Shown: positions 36,901 to 50,600 of the stretch, one piece after another
Numbering within the stretch: position 1 is the first letter of the stretch
How the letters are laid out: each line of letters opens with the position of its first letter
NCBI RefSeq assembly: GCF_017562075.2
Contig: NC_054083.1
Span: 16,117,141 to 16,181,140 of the forward strand
DNA: 64,000 nt
Source: Anopheles merus
Taxonomy: Eukaryota > Arthropoda > Insecta > Diptera > Culicidae
Direction of reading: 5' to 3'
The notes under the pieces: model-generated
What the model was told of the DNA's origin: nothing
The model's database searches: none
The model's input: only the letters and a program-made list of their open reading frames with translations
Program-made: the position numbers and the translations under genes

Positions 36901-38613
36901 TGTGAAAGTTATATGCAATACAAAAGGTGAAAAAGGCGCCAACTAAGCAGCAGCCAACTGTAGCTCATGAACCGTAGCCTGCTGAATACTGGCTTAAATG
37001 CATTGAATCAGTATTACATACAACCAGTAGTTTCAATACCGTGGGGTAAACACCTTTCAACCCGATATTTATCTTTTGGAATTTTATCGATTTTTTCAAT
37101 TGTTTCAAAAGAAGTATTTGAATAATCATAAAATTTCAACATCTTCGACCATCAAAAGCAAATACTTTTTCTTGAAATTAAGAACTCAAAGATTTTTATG
37201 AATACTAAGGAAGCATGTCGCATCTATAGTCAATAAGCATTACGCGATGAATTAAAGGGTACATATTGCATCTTCCAAATTAGATCCAATTGAAGATTGG
37301 CAGCTAAGATCTGATAAAAAATAGCTTGATCTAGTTTAAACATAACATGGCCTTAGAACAAGGAATTGACCAATGTTGAAAGATATTTAAGCTAATGTTT
37401 GCAAAATCTTTTCTTAAGTAGAACCAACTTTTTGGATCTGCGGGTCACATTTGAAATAAAATCGTCTCGGTAAGCCACATCACAATTGATCAACACGACG
37501 TTATGCTGAACTTCAAACGTATTGTTTATAAATATATACTGACGATATCTACGAATGGTCATACAAGTGCTTAAGCTTTATGTAACATAACATTCTAAGA
37601 ACATGACCTATGTTATGTTTGTAAACATGACATTTCAAACTTCAATTTTTCATTCCTCGATCGAAGCCATATCATAGATACTAACTACATCCAATAAGCC
37701 AAAACTGATATTGGCTGTTGAGCCATTTGTAAAAAAAACCCCAATTTACCCGGGAAATACCGTTTCCTTCAAATTAAAAATACCCGACTTGTTATATCAC
37801 TTGAAATCTTATATTAATAAGTATGTTATAGTCATCAATACACTTTCATATATTAATTGTATGCATTGTTTTAAACTAAATAAATTGCTGAATAAACGAA
37901 ATATAATGAATAAACCTTTATCTTCCATATCTCGTCACAAGGAAGATATGGAAACCAAATAGAAAGTTTATTTAAGGAGGAAATAAACTTTGTTGTTAAA
38001 TATATTTTCAACTACAGAGACTCTTTGTGACAGCTTTTGTGGGCTGGCTCTTTAAAATGAATGATATAAAGCATGTATTTAAATCCCGTTGTTTTCCCTT
38101 TTTTGATGGTTTGCAATGGACTTCCCACACATAAATCGATTCCCGGAACAAGAAATCTAGATTAAAGTGACATTTCTTACCACTTCTCGTCCCCAATCTT
38201 ACATCGAATTTATTTTCATTCGCATGCCACTACGAACAGCGTTAAACTCCACCACTGCCAGCCATGCAAACGATCCCTGCTGCCCACCTGGCGGACGTAG
38301 CAAGCAGCTTTCCGCTTTCACACAAGGCAATTGAATTGTACAGCGATTATCGTCCATAGCCGGGTCTATCGAATGGCAATCGCAATAATCTAAAATGGCG
38401 CCAGTTGTCCGATCCACACTGCCGATGACCTAAACGCTGGGACATTTTGACGAAGGAAGGTAATAAAATACGTGCTTTACGTAGATTATATTGGCTTCGA
38501 ATGCTAGAGCGCTGGACCGTTTGGCACAAGCTCAAACAACTGGGGAGTAGCTAGTGGCGATCATTTTTTCCAAGAAAAGTAAGCTTTCTGTACTAGAGTA
38601 GACATTTTTTTCT

Positions 38614-38671
<58 letters not shown>

Positions 38672-41600
38672 TTCTCCCTCTCCGTATATATCTCTGTCTT
38701 TGTAAAAAAAGCAAAGCTTTTCATAATACCAACATGCCGGAAAGGCAAGAGAACACGATATTCGGCAAATAAAACGATACGAATTGGTGTCCCCGCGCTT
38801 GGTGTAACATTACCGACCATCATTGCCGGACAGCAAAGCAAAAAGCAGCAGCTTTGTAATGACCACAAACACAGCAGACTGAAACCAGCGAAATGGGTTA
38901 ACGCGCAAGTGGCTTTCAATGTTTTGCCATTTCACCCACATTTTATATTGCTGCTGCTGTGTTGTGTTGTCGCTGCGCCACTGCTGGGGCCGCTGTTTGG
39001 CTTTTCCGCGAAAAGCAGGAAATCAGACCCAGGGGGAAGGGTAAATCGTTTTTTAAAGCAAGCAAGGTAAACATATTGCCAGCAACACCATAACATAAAT
39101 ATCTGCTTTATTGACCACCCACGTGCTAACCACCACCGCCACTGCCACAACCCGACAAGGCTTCGAAACCGTCGCGATCGCTCTCGATACTGGGGACACA
39201 CTGGGCACATTCAGGCGAGAGCAGAGTTTGGGGCTGTGGTGTGCAATTTTCCAGCAATTTTCTCATCCTTGGGGTCGGAAACATTTTAGGCGGAAGTTTG
39301 GTTTGATTTGCAGTAAAATGTAGGTTGCTTTTTTGCAGCTCGGCAATTATTTTGGTGCTTCCCGTATTTGTCGTTTATACTAAGAGGAAAACTGAGGGAG
39401 CTACAGAGCGAAAGAACTAACCTGACAAATAAATTATATTTCCACACAGACAAAGCGAATTTGCTAAGTATGTTAAGCTTTAAACCCATTACAAAAATAA
39501 ATCTTTGTTAAGTTATTTTAGCTATATATAACTTTAAGCTTCTTGAATTACTCCATTTAATAGCTCGAAATGATTTAGCTAACAAAAACAATGTTTTACC
39601 ATTTCTCCACTGTCATCTTGAAAATCCTCCCGTTTGGTGGAACATTTTGAAGCGTTTGGCTTAAAACACGATAAACCTCTACTGTCATACCGTGGCGTTA
39701 ACGATTCACTTAATTTCCCACTTTTACGACACACCCTTGCAATTGCTGCAAAGCGAGCGTCTCTCCCAAGGACAAACTCATAAAAAGGGAGATTGATTTC
39801 AAGCACTTCTTCGCAGGACCTTAAACCGCCGGTAAACCAACGATGGTGCAGTGGATTAGAATTGGAGATAGTGGTAATGCGCCACAATTTGTGCTTTCTG
39901 AGCAATGGGATTGCCAGTTGTGTGTGGTGACTCATCGGAGGATGTTGTCGCTAGCATTGCAGTGTGAAAACCGTCGTAAAAATGAGTTTATGTGGTATCG
40001 AAGCTTTTTTGATATCGTAAAACAAACTCACAATTGCTCAAGGTTTTATTTTTTTTGAAGGATTTGATTCTTAAAAACTTTTACAAACTGGCGTTATTTG
40101 ACAATTTCATCACGATGTTTTACAATGTAACGAATAAATGGAAATCGTTAATTCTTTCTACATAATGTGTCGACATTTAATACGGTGTTTTCCGTAATGC
40201 TTTGAATGCAACACAAAAAAGATGCTAGAACAAAACTCGTTGTATCCTGCTAGTGTATCTCGATCAGGAAGTTTTATTAAAAATAATCAAAAATCCGTCA
40301 GTACGGGGAAATTATCATCGTTTGCGTCCTGCGTGAAGTCAAGTCACTCTTTGAAGCATTATAATGAAACCACAACCAATTTTCTCCCAACGCCACGCTA
40401 CGCCGGTCACCATGCGCACACGCTGCCCGATAAAATCCGCGGGGTCACCTCAGATAATGACTACCGGTATCATTTGACGGGTGCCAATCACACCCGACCC
40501 GGTCTGAAGAACGGCCGAGAAACGAGAAACTCACTCGTCCAGCAGTTTGGAGCAATTTTCCGACCTACTTTCCTGGCCACTGTATCATTAACCGTGGAAC
40601 CGCGCAAAGGTAAACGAATGGAAATTGACTAATAATAACAGCGAGGTACATTCTGACTGGCACTAGGGGGCGCTCTCTTTAAAAGGCTCTTGCGGGTGGG
40701 GGTTCTTTTTCTAAGCGGCAAGTGGATGAAAAACACTGAAAGCCACCTGCCATTAACATTGTAAATCCATTAGGGGAATGAAAGGCCACGTCAAAGCTTG
40801 TCGTCGGGTGAAGGCGAAATACAGCGAGTAGTGTATGGGGTGAGGGTGTTGCGTACCATTTTTCAGCTCGGCAAAGGTAATCAGTATTTATTTTCCCAGA
40901 AAACTGGGCTTTATAAGCCGCTGTCTGGGTGTTGGAAGAAAACCAGACGATTAGACGTTGATCCAAAGCTAGTTTGCTTTATTTGTTTAGGAAACCATCA
41001 TTTTGTCTCGATGAACTGACAGTTTTTCGGACGATGGGTAACACCGGAAACTCAATCAATTTTTAATATCGGTAAGAACCTTTCCCTAGTACATGCTGTT
41101 CAGCTAGATAAAGTGGTCTGCAACGCGATAAAATTGGACAAGGTTTGTCTATTAAATTAAGTCCCTCACGGAGGTATGAGCAAAAGAGAGTTTCTTGGGC
41201 CCAGTTGCTTCGTTGCAGGCGAATTTTTTTTAAAGAAAAATGAAGAATATTTTAAAATAGAATCATAAACCTAATGACGCGGTAAATCCCGTGGTTGTGA
41301 TGAACAAAGAGGAGGAAAAATTGGAAAAATCGCAGCTATATCTTGTCTGATTTCTTTGAACTTCTGTTATTAGCATTATGTGAAAGAAATGCATTCTAAG
41401 AGGTTGTTCATGTTTGAAAACACTATGCGATAACTATATCTGTGTTCTTCGAGCTTGAAAAAAACCCTTAGAAGACAAACATTAATGGTTGAGGTCAAGT
41501 CACTACACGAATGCATTAACCTCAAATTAAAAGCGATGATTCACTCACCAGCTGTTCACACTAAACCACAATGCAGTCGATCTCGTGCTCGTGCACCACG

Positions 41601-44600
41601 CATGGGTTTAGCATTTTCCCATACACGGGTAAACGATGGCGCCTATGCTGCTTCTGTTGCTTTTGTCAAGCATGAAGATGGCAAAAAATTGAAAGACTCC
41701 ATCTTCCCTTCCATAGTCCACCTATTTCATACTCTGAACTGACCGGAAGGGTTAAAAAGCTTGCCAGCCGTTCTACGGTTCTACTGGAAGATTGTCGAGT
41801 GTGCAAAATTGATGGAAGGAAAAAAACCCCTTTCTACTCAGAAAACAGAACGTAAGCAATAGTGAGAGGCCTATGGGTGCGAGTGGATGGTATGAAAATG
41901 GGACAGTGAACGGGGCACAGGTGAAAAAGAAACACAGTGGCAGGTAAAAAATCGAATATACAAGCACTTACCGACATAGAGCCCAGTGTCCGTGTTGAGC
42001 TGCCTTAGCTTGCCGGGAGATCTTCTGGTGATTGGCTTACCACCGTCAACCTTCAGCGTACCGTCCTGCGAGTTCCTGTTTCGATAGTTGTGGCAAGTCA
42101 TCGTGTGTGAATGTGTGCGTGTTTTTTTTTTTGGGTTTTCGTGGTACCCCATAATCCGTGCCGTAAGACCATTGCCCGGTCCCGAGGCAAATGTTGAGCC
42201 CGTTGGTCAATTGAATGGTCCAAGAACCAAGGCCAAGCAGGTTCATGCCGGTCAAAAGATGACAATAAACGACACCAGATGGCACCCCCCAAACACACAC
42301 ACGCAACGGTGGCCAACAATCGCCAAATGGAAAACCCGGTAGGCCGCGTCGTCATCGATGTGAAAATGGTTGCGGGAGATGGATGGTAAATTTTCCCAAC
42401 AGAGTGAAAATGCGACAACCCGGCAGCGAGTAGCCATGGGGGTGTTTTTTTCGAAAGCGTGAGTGAATGAAAGGGCCGATTCCGAGCGGGAAATTGACGG
42501 CAAAACGTCAAAAACGAAAAGCGGAAAAGTCGTCGCCGGTGGTCACAGAGTGAATACGTTGCACGTCGAAAGGGTTTTTTTGTAATGAAAAGAGACGGAG
42601 AAAGTAAAGAAGAAAGAGAGAAAGAGAGAAGGGTTAGATACGAGGAAAAAACGTTATAAATGAGTTAGAATATAGGCCAGAGCTGGACCGTCGCGTAAGC
42701 TAGCTGTGAAAAACGGTTCCTTCCTCTGTTTCTTGCAACGCTACGAGCGTATGGAAATTGTGCTATCGATTCTGTGTATTTTTTTTTTTTGTTACGTTTG
42801 ATCGTCCACGCTGGAGTGATTGATAGATTTATAATTCATGAAAAATTGGTTTTTGTTAGAAAAACCGTTGCCAGTACATTAGTGATGCATACAGCGTTGG
42901 AGTTCGGTTTATCAGGACGCTCTGTAGACGGTGAAGCGAGACAAGGAAATACGTCGCTGAACGTTGCATTTTCTACTACAGCTTGCAGCTGTTCGTGGGA
43001 AAGAGAAAGGACCAATGGATACAGGGGTGAAAAATGCAACGAGATGCGTACATGAACATGCTTTTTATCAGATGCTGTTGTTTGATTTCTGATGCAATAA
43101 GCAAGGTAGTAGCACACGCTATCTAGCAGAAGTGTGCTAATGAGTATGATGTTTGAATACATTTCACAGTTACATCTTTTATACATCTTAAAAATAGCTT
43201 TTAAGCATATATGTAAGTATTAGACTTTTGCCTGTTGAATATGCTGAATTGTCCAATGCATAAATATTTACTTTTTATTGATTTCACATATTCGTGGTAT
43301 ACATTAACAAATTGTGCCAAACATATTTTCACAAGGCAAGTGCACCCTCAACATCGATAGCACACAACATTTAATGTTAACTCTTTTGGCCAGTAACACA
43401 TTTCACCAATAGTAACTTTACTTACCTTAACGCCCGCACTCGATGCCAAAGCCCGTCACTGACTTTGGTCGAGTTATATTTGATGTTAATTTCACCCGAT
43501 CCGAGGTTGTATCGAAGATGTAGATATCTGTGTTAATGTAAGAAAAAAGATGAAAGAAGAGAAGAGGGGAATATCAATTTATGACTAAAACAAACATTAA
43601 ACAATCACATAGTTTTTCGAGTGAAATGAAAAAGTTTGAGTGCTTCTTAATTTCAAATTCTGAAGAAAGATTAAATTTAAACAAAAGAGCTCAAAAGCTG
43701 GTCAACAGTACGGCTACGTTATTTCACGTGAGTGTTCATAAATAGTGTATTGCTAATACACACAAACACAGAACTCTAATTTGATCCATATTTAATGATA
43801 ACAACTGCATCAGCCAATCATGGCTCTTCTCTCTTCTTTGAGCAATACTTAAATATATGAAAACTATTCCGATTGATGTCTGGTACCAGATAACGTACGA
43901 TCAAACCAGTTCATTTTGTTATGCTTTTTCCTACATTTGGCTTGCCAGGTGATGTTTGATTAAACTGAATGATAACATCCAGAATGAAAGTATATTTCTT
44001 TTATCTTATTTTGCGTCTTTTGATTCCACCACCAAGGTTAGCATGAAATGAGCAAGTCTGTTAGAATATCTGTTTGCAGTTGCAGATAAGAAAACGAAAC
44101 CACAGCATACCGAGACGTTGTCGCCGTTTCGCGTTTGTCATTCGAATTTTCCTTATCTAACATCCTAGCATGCTCCACGTTTTCTAAGGGTTTAAGACGC
44201 TTCCCACCGGGAGGGAAAAACAAGGGAGATCAAGAAACTTAAAATTCTTATCTCGTGCTTGCCCATTTTTCTAAGGTGACTTTTTGCCCGTTGGCCCACC
44301 GAACGACCGAAATCGATTTCAAGCCACATTAACTGATGGTACCTTTTTTGAGCTACGCGTTTTCCAGAGAATGACGCATTCTTGCTGTCGTGAAAAGAAT
44401 AGGAATGTTCTATTGCGCCCTACAATGTTTCAGCAGAAAGAGACACAGCCACATTTCTCTCTTGTGCTGTCGAGCAGGGTGACAGAAAAAAACGGAGCAC
44501 AGAACAAACAGCGATCGGGGTTTTGGTGGGCGAGAAAATTAAACGACGACGTTAAATAAAATTTATATTCCATGCCAGCTGCACGCGATATGAATGTTAA

Positions 44601-47600
44601 TGCGAAGGTCAAATGACACATAATAATTAACGGCAGGTTAAGTAAAATGCTATCGGAATGGTTCTGCCAGCGGCCATGGGTTGTTGCTTCCGGTGCCGAC
44701 CTACCGGATCGATAAACGGTGACATTGGTATTGATGGCAGCAAACATGTGCTTTTGGGAAAAGGTTGAAATTTACTTTCAATATGAAGCAATGGATTGAG
44801 CGTAAGACTCATTATTTTAATGCATTCTTGTATTTTGAACTATTGAGTATTTCCACCACATTTTTACTCTTCCATTTCAAATTTTAATAGGATTTATATG
44901 GATCGAATTGAAGAGAGCAACATAATTTTACATGTCAGGTGATTTATTTACTATTCGTCGAAAATATCAAGGTATTTTTATTTTTATTCAGGAGTAACGG
45001 TCCAAAAAGGCCGTATTGTTTAAATACCAAGGTTAGTTAAATGAAATGTTAATGACGTTAAGCCAAATGTTTATGATTAAATTAAATTTGTTTATAATTT
45101 ATTAAAACTGATCTGAAGTAGTGATACGACCAACTAGGCCGTTCAAACGAGAAATAAAAACAAAACTGATCTCAAACTAATTGTGACTCATTTTTACGCC
45201 TCAAACTGATTCTGATGATATCCTAAGTTCAAGAACTGTTTACGAGCTTCACTCCAGATAGTAAGTCTGATAAGCTTGGTCTTCTTAGAACATGCATGCA
45301 GGAAAATTAATCATTTCATAACTATTTCAGTCCTTGAACTGATTTGGAACTGAATCATAACATAACCCTCTAAACTCAAACCTATACCGCTATTTAAACT
45401 CAAACCTATTCCTATACCAATACACAGACTGGCATGCTCAAAACGTATTGAAATTATCACTCCAGCTTGCCCAACTGTGTGTGAAGGGAATCGATAGATT
45501 GATTTGATTGATAAATTGATGGTATTTAGAATTCGTATACAAAACAGATGTACAAAGATAGGATTCACTAAACTAAATCAATCAAAACCTAATAAATTTC
45601 CATTGAAGCAGTTTTTCAAACATTTAAATCATGAACATACCAATTTGTGGAGTTGTGGTGGAGTAAAATTAAGTTTCGAAAAATAGTACAATCGTACAAT
45701 TTAATAAAGCTTGAAGAATTCCATTGATTTTGTAAATTTAGCCAGCAGATATAAGGAACATTCAAAGAATACAAATTGCTGAACTGGTTGAGGTTGTATT
45801 GGTCATGATAATTTTATAAGATTATCTCAATCACAATTGTGCTTCTCATCAAACCAGAACTAAAAATAATAAATCTGCATCTGAGTTACTTTGTAAATCA
45901 GATCTATTCAAATCCGAGATCTAGGATAGAATGTGACAAACATCTAAATTTCTATGTTAGATCTCTATTTTTATCTTCCTGATATTTGCTTGAATGTATA
46001 ATTGTTACCAATTTATCAGAATAATGGCTTATAATAATAACAAGCCCAGTAAACTTAGCTATTCCCAAGTAACTAAAATATACCATCTTTGCTTTGTTTG
46101 CTTTAAAAACTTTCTACACCAACTTACCCATTTTCGATGCCCAGCGACAAAAAGTCGTCGCCCTCGAGGGCACTGTGCCGACCGGTCCAGAGGATTAGCC
46201 CGTTCGCCGAGTGCGTTTTAAAGCGAAGATTCAAATCAATCTCGTAGCTAATGACACGCCGCATCGTTTCGGCGTCGCTGTAGTGAAAGTAGCTGTCCGT
46301 GCCGGTAAAACACGCGCCCTGATACTTGCGGAAGTATTTGTTTTTGTACTTTATGCTGCGAAGGATGTCATCCTCGTCATTTCGCGGGTCTGCCTGTGGT
46401 TTCTGTGGCTGCTGTTGATGCTGTTCATGTTGTTCATGCTGTTGTTGCTGGCGCTGACGGTGATCTGATTGACTGTCCTGTTGGTGTGGTTGGTGCCCGC
46501 GCGTTGCATATCGGTTCCGTAGACCGGTATCCTTTGATTCGTGCTGGTCGCCATCGTCTTCCTGCTCAACCTCATTCCGACGGCGGTGATGGCTCGGAGC
46601 ACGGTGGTCATGATGTTGATGGTGATGTGCACCCTCGTCGTGAGTGTCCTCCGCGTCCGTCTCGGTCAGCTCGTACTCGCGCTGCGTAAGGGACGGCTCA
46701 CCATACCCGTCTGACGATGGTCCGACACCCCAAAAGCTGGCATCCAGTGTCTCATCCGCGTCGTTGTCGTTGTCATTATGATTTTTCATAATCCGGTTCA
46801 TCTCCTCGATCAGTGTCTCATCGATCTCGGGCTCGGTTTGCTTTCCCTGCTGTCCCGGCCGGTCCTGTCTGTTCCCCCGACTGCGCCAGGAGCTTCCCTG
46901 CTTTCGGTGAAGCAGAAAATCGGGACGGTACGGTATCCGGTCGCCATGCTGGTCGTAATCTTTACCGTACCCATCGCCATCGTAAGCAGCTACATCGTCA
47001 GCGCTATTACTGTCGTCATTGTCGTCGTCGTGGTGGTCTTCGCTGTCAGCGAAAGATGACGACGGTTCATCGCTGCCCGTATCCTTATTGCTGGCCGGCA
47101 ACGTCTCCGGCTTTGCTTCCGGCCGCCGCAACCGATGGGCAATGTTCGCCGGATCCTTCACCGTCTTGCCATGCTTGGCTGAAGACTCTTCACTCACATC
47201 CACCTGCGGTCTGTGGTTGCTCCGTGTCGCATCATCGTCGTCGCCATCGTCATCATCATCATCATCTTCGTCCCCATGCTCAACTGGCATCATGTCACCC
47301 GCTCCATCACCTTCGCCTGCATCGTTTGCCTTCATCACCATCGTCATTTTTCGGTCATTACCCACCATCGTTCCGGTGCTCGCATCATAAACCCCGGACC
47401 GTCGACCCTCGGAAAACTCACCCTCCCTGACCACCGCACCCTTGTGCCCGCCGTGCTGAGGCCGTTCATCCACAGCAGCAGATTCCATGCCAGTTTCAAC
47501 CATCGCTATCTCACCACCGCCGTAATCTGCGTAATCATTCGATTGCGTGGAAAATGAGTCCTTTGATTTCTGCTGATCGATCCAAACGACTATCTTTTCA

Positions 47601-50600
47601 TTAGCGACGGTGAATGCAGCCGGGCTAGCTACCGTTGGGGATGTTTCAGCTGCTCCATTCGCGTGCGACCGTTGTTTATCAGCCTCATTAGTCGTGGATG
47701 CTGCTGGTGGAGCAGTTTTTATTTCACCCGCAGCCGATTGATACCGGTTCCATCTGCGACGATTCCTCGGTTGATTGTAACCATTCCCGGAGCTCATACC
47801 CTGCGCGCCGAAGCTGCCGTCATCGTCATCATCGTCATCGTCGCCGTCATCATCCCCGTCGTCACTCTGGTAGTAGTCGTTGTATCCCTCGTCACTTTCC
47901 TCCGAACTACCGTCGCCGACATCTGCCGGATTATTATCATGCGGCAAAGTACTGTCTTCCGGTGGTGGAGCTTGCGTCGTCGAGATTGAGCTTCCCAGGG
48001 GAGTCGTTAACGGTTGCGTCGGCTCGGATGCTACCGTCGGGCGAGACGATGGCGGTGCGACTGCCTGTTCTTGCTGCTTGCGCTTCAGCAGCCGCTGCTG
48101 CTTTTCAATTACTTCCGATGGCAGCTCCTCGGCTTTGTTGCACTGGCGGTTCTGCGGGTTGCATTGGCATTCGTAGGTGTCGAGATTCGGGACGCACTTG
48201 GCAAGTGGACCGCACGGTCGGGCAACGCACGCATGCGGACAGTTTTCCACGTTCGATCCACCGAGTGCCTCCGAAATGATAGCAATAGTGCGATCGTTGA
48301 TATCGACCTGAAAAGACAAAAAACAAAACGAAAAGTGATGCATACAAGGTAAGCCGAGTTGTTCATGCATTTAGTGCTGCGGTTCACATGTGATTTGAGA
48401 CAGTTGAATGATTTCGACATGATATCTAATCGTGTGTATAACGATACCAACCCTACGATTGTACGTTGTCATATCATATCATGATTATTATCAGCATCAT
48501 CACTCTATTTTGTAGTATAGAGTTGAACTGAGGTTGAAGGAGTTAAAAACATATGACTAATAAATATCAATTCAAGTACACTAGAACATAATTATAAAAA
48601 CAATAGGTTTCCAAGAACACAAGAAAAACTGATGATGCAAAATAATGTAGTTTTACGTTTTATGTGTAATTTATTTTCTCTTTTTTTGTTCATTTTTTTT
48701 TAAATATCTGTGTACATGTTATCATAAGCAAACAAATTAAACAAAACATACTGCAGTAATTGTGCCTTATGTGGAGCAATTTGTAGTGATAGTGATGTGT
48801 TTTAATGAATTTAAATTGCCAAGAAGCTTGTTGTATGAATACTTTAACACACATAGCGTTCTTCTTAAACATAAACATTTATATCATTTAAACAAAAAAC
48901 AGAAACCAGGAAACAATTTTTTATCTGATTGTCCCGTTAAATCCATATTGGAGTTATGGTACCTAGAGTCGTTGTATGACCGTTTGGAAAGAAACCTTAA
49001 AATACTATATTTATTCGGAATGTCTGTTTGAAGTTTGTTTCAAATGAATAGCGAGTGTAACTTTCTTTATGTTTAATTTTTGTGCAATACACACGTCACA
49101 CGAAGCGTTAACTTTATCATCAACTGGATTTTAACCATTTAACCCTAGGGTAAATGTACCAATAGTGGTGCAATTTGTGGTGGTACAGATGTGTTTTAAT
49201 GGATTTAACGAGTCAGGAAGGACAATTTGAATATTTTAACTCATAGCAATTGGAATATGTTTAATCTTCGCAATCACAACCATTTTTGCCATAAAACACA
49301 TCAAATTTACGAAAAAATACATATTTTTGTGATTGCTTCGTTGTACCTATAATGGTGGTATGGTTCCTATAGTCGTCGAATTGTGTTCTTAACGTGGTGT
49401 TAAACAAGGATGCCTCAAAACAGTGTATAATATCAATATAACTTAGTTTAGAAGCTGTTTTCGTGTAAATAGTAAGGATTACTGCCATAATAATGATTAC
49501 ATTCGTAATTTGATCGTAAAAAATGTATGAATTTGGTTGATGAAACTATTGACTAAAGTACTTAATAACACCATTCGTCAACCCATACCCAATAGAGTTT
49601 GCTTGATTTGAAGTCGATTTTTCACTCAGCCAAATAAGCGAATTTTGGCCTTTGTTTGGTAAATTACTTACAGAAAACTCATTTTTGTTGCTTATTTTAA
49701 CGAAAATAGTACGACATGTCCAAAATGTCAGAAATGTTCAAGATTGTTTTAACCAACAGTATTTAACCAACAAATTTGGTAATAGCTAGTTAAATCTTTC
49801 ATAGAATATCCTCTTTACAAACCCCCCCGTTTAAAATCTCCATTCTCGTAAATAATGAAAATGTTGTTTAATTGAAAGATCGAACCAAAATAAGATTTTA
49901 TTATCACATTTTTATTATTTTTTTAAATTTATTGTATCAGGTAGTTCAATAAAAAATAGGAAAGCAAAATTTCATAAAACGAATATGGCACCTAATTTTA
50001 TTTGAAAATTATCAATTGATGCAATATAAGCTAATTTCTCGCGGCTATTCCGATTGTCGTGACAGTCTCATTTTTCAAATTTGCTCGTTCTTATGCAAAC
50101 TATTATCTGAATAATACTCTAAAGCAAATTATCTTCGTTCCTTCTTTCGTTCTCCTGAAAGCAATCACTCTAAGCTTACCTTCTGAATGCACCCGGCGAA
50201 TGATCCTTTATCCCGCAGGCTCGTTGGCAGCGTGTGTACATTGTGGATGCCGCCAAGATAAAGGCTGTGTGGCAGGGAAAGATGCCAGAACCCGTTCGGC
50301 GACACCGTCATCACTTCCGGCAGCTGATCGATCTGTGCGGTTTAGTGGTTTGACAAAATGAAAATGGCAAACAGAATTAATAAAAAAGATGTCACAGGAG
50401 TTGACGGGGCAAGGGGCGGCTAAGCTTAAAATTGGATTAATTAGAGTGATCTGTTTGGATTCTTGAGACCCTCAGCATAATGGATGGAGCTATTAAATGG
50501 TTTGCATCGTAGTTGGCCAGCTACCCTGACTGCTGACTGACAGCTTTAATTTAATAAAACAATTTCTCCCCTTCCCATTGCTGGCTTCATGGCCTCATAG

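Noticed and set aside
40222..40632. 136-codon plus-strand frame in the 11-kb intron
   Set aside because: No recognisable family, no upstream promoter or splice context; could be chance.
46211..48352. Many plus-strand frames opposite the giant pikachurin exon
   Set aside because: They are antisense shadows of the GC-rich coding exon; the minus-strand frame carries the EGF and LamG motifs and fits the splice sites.
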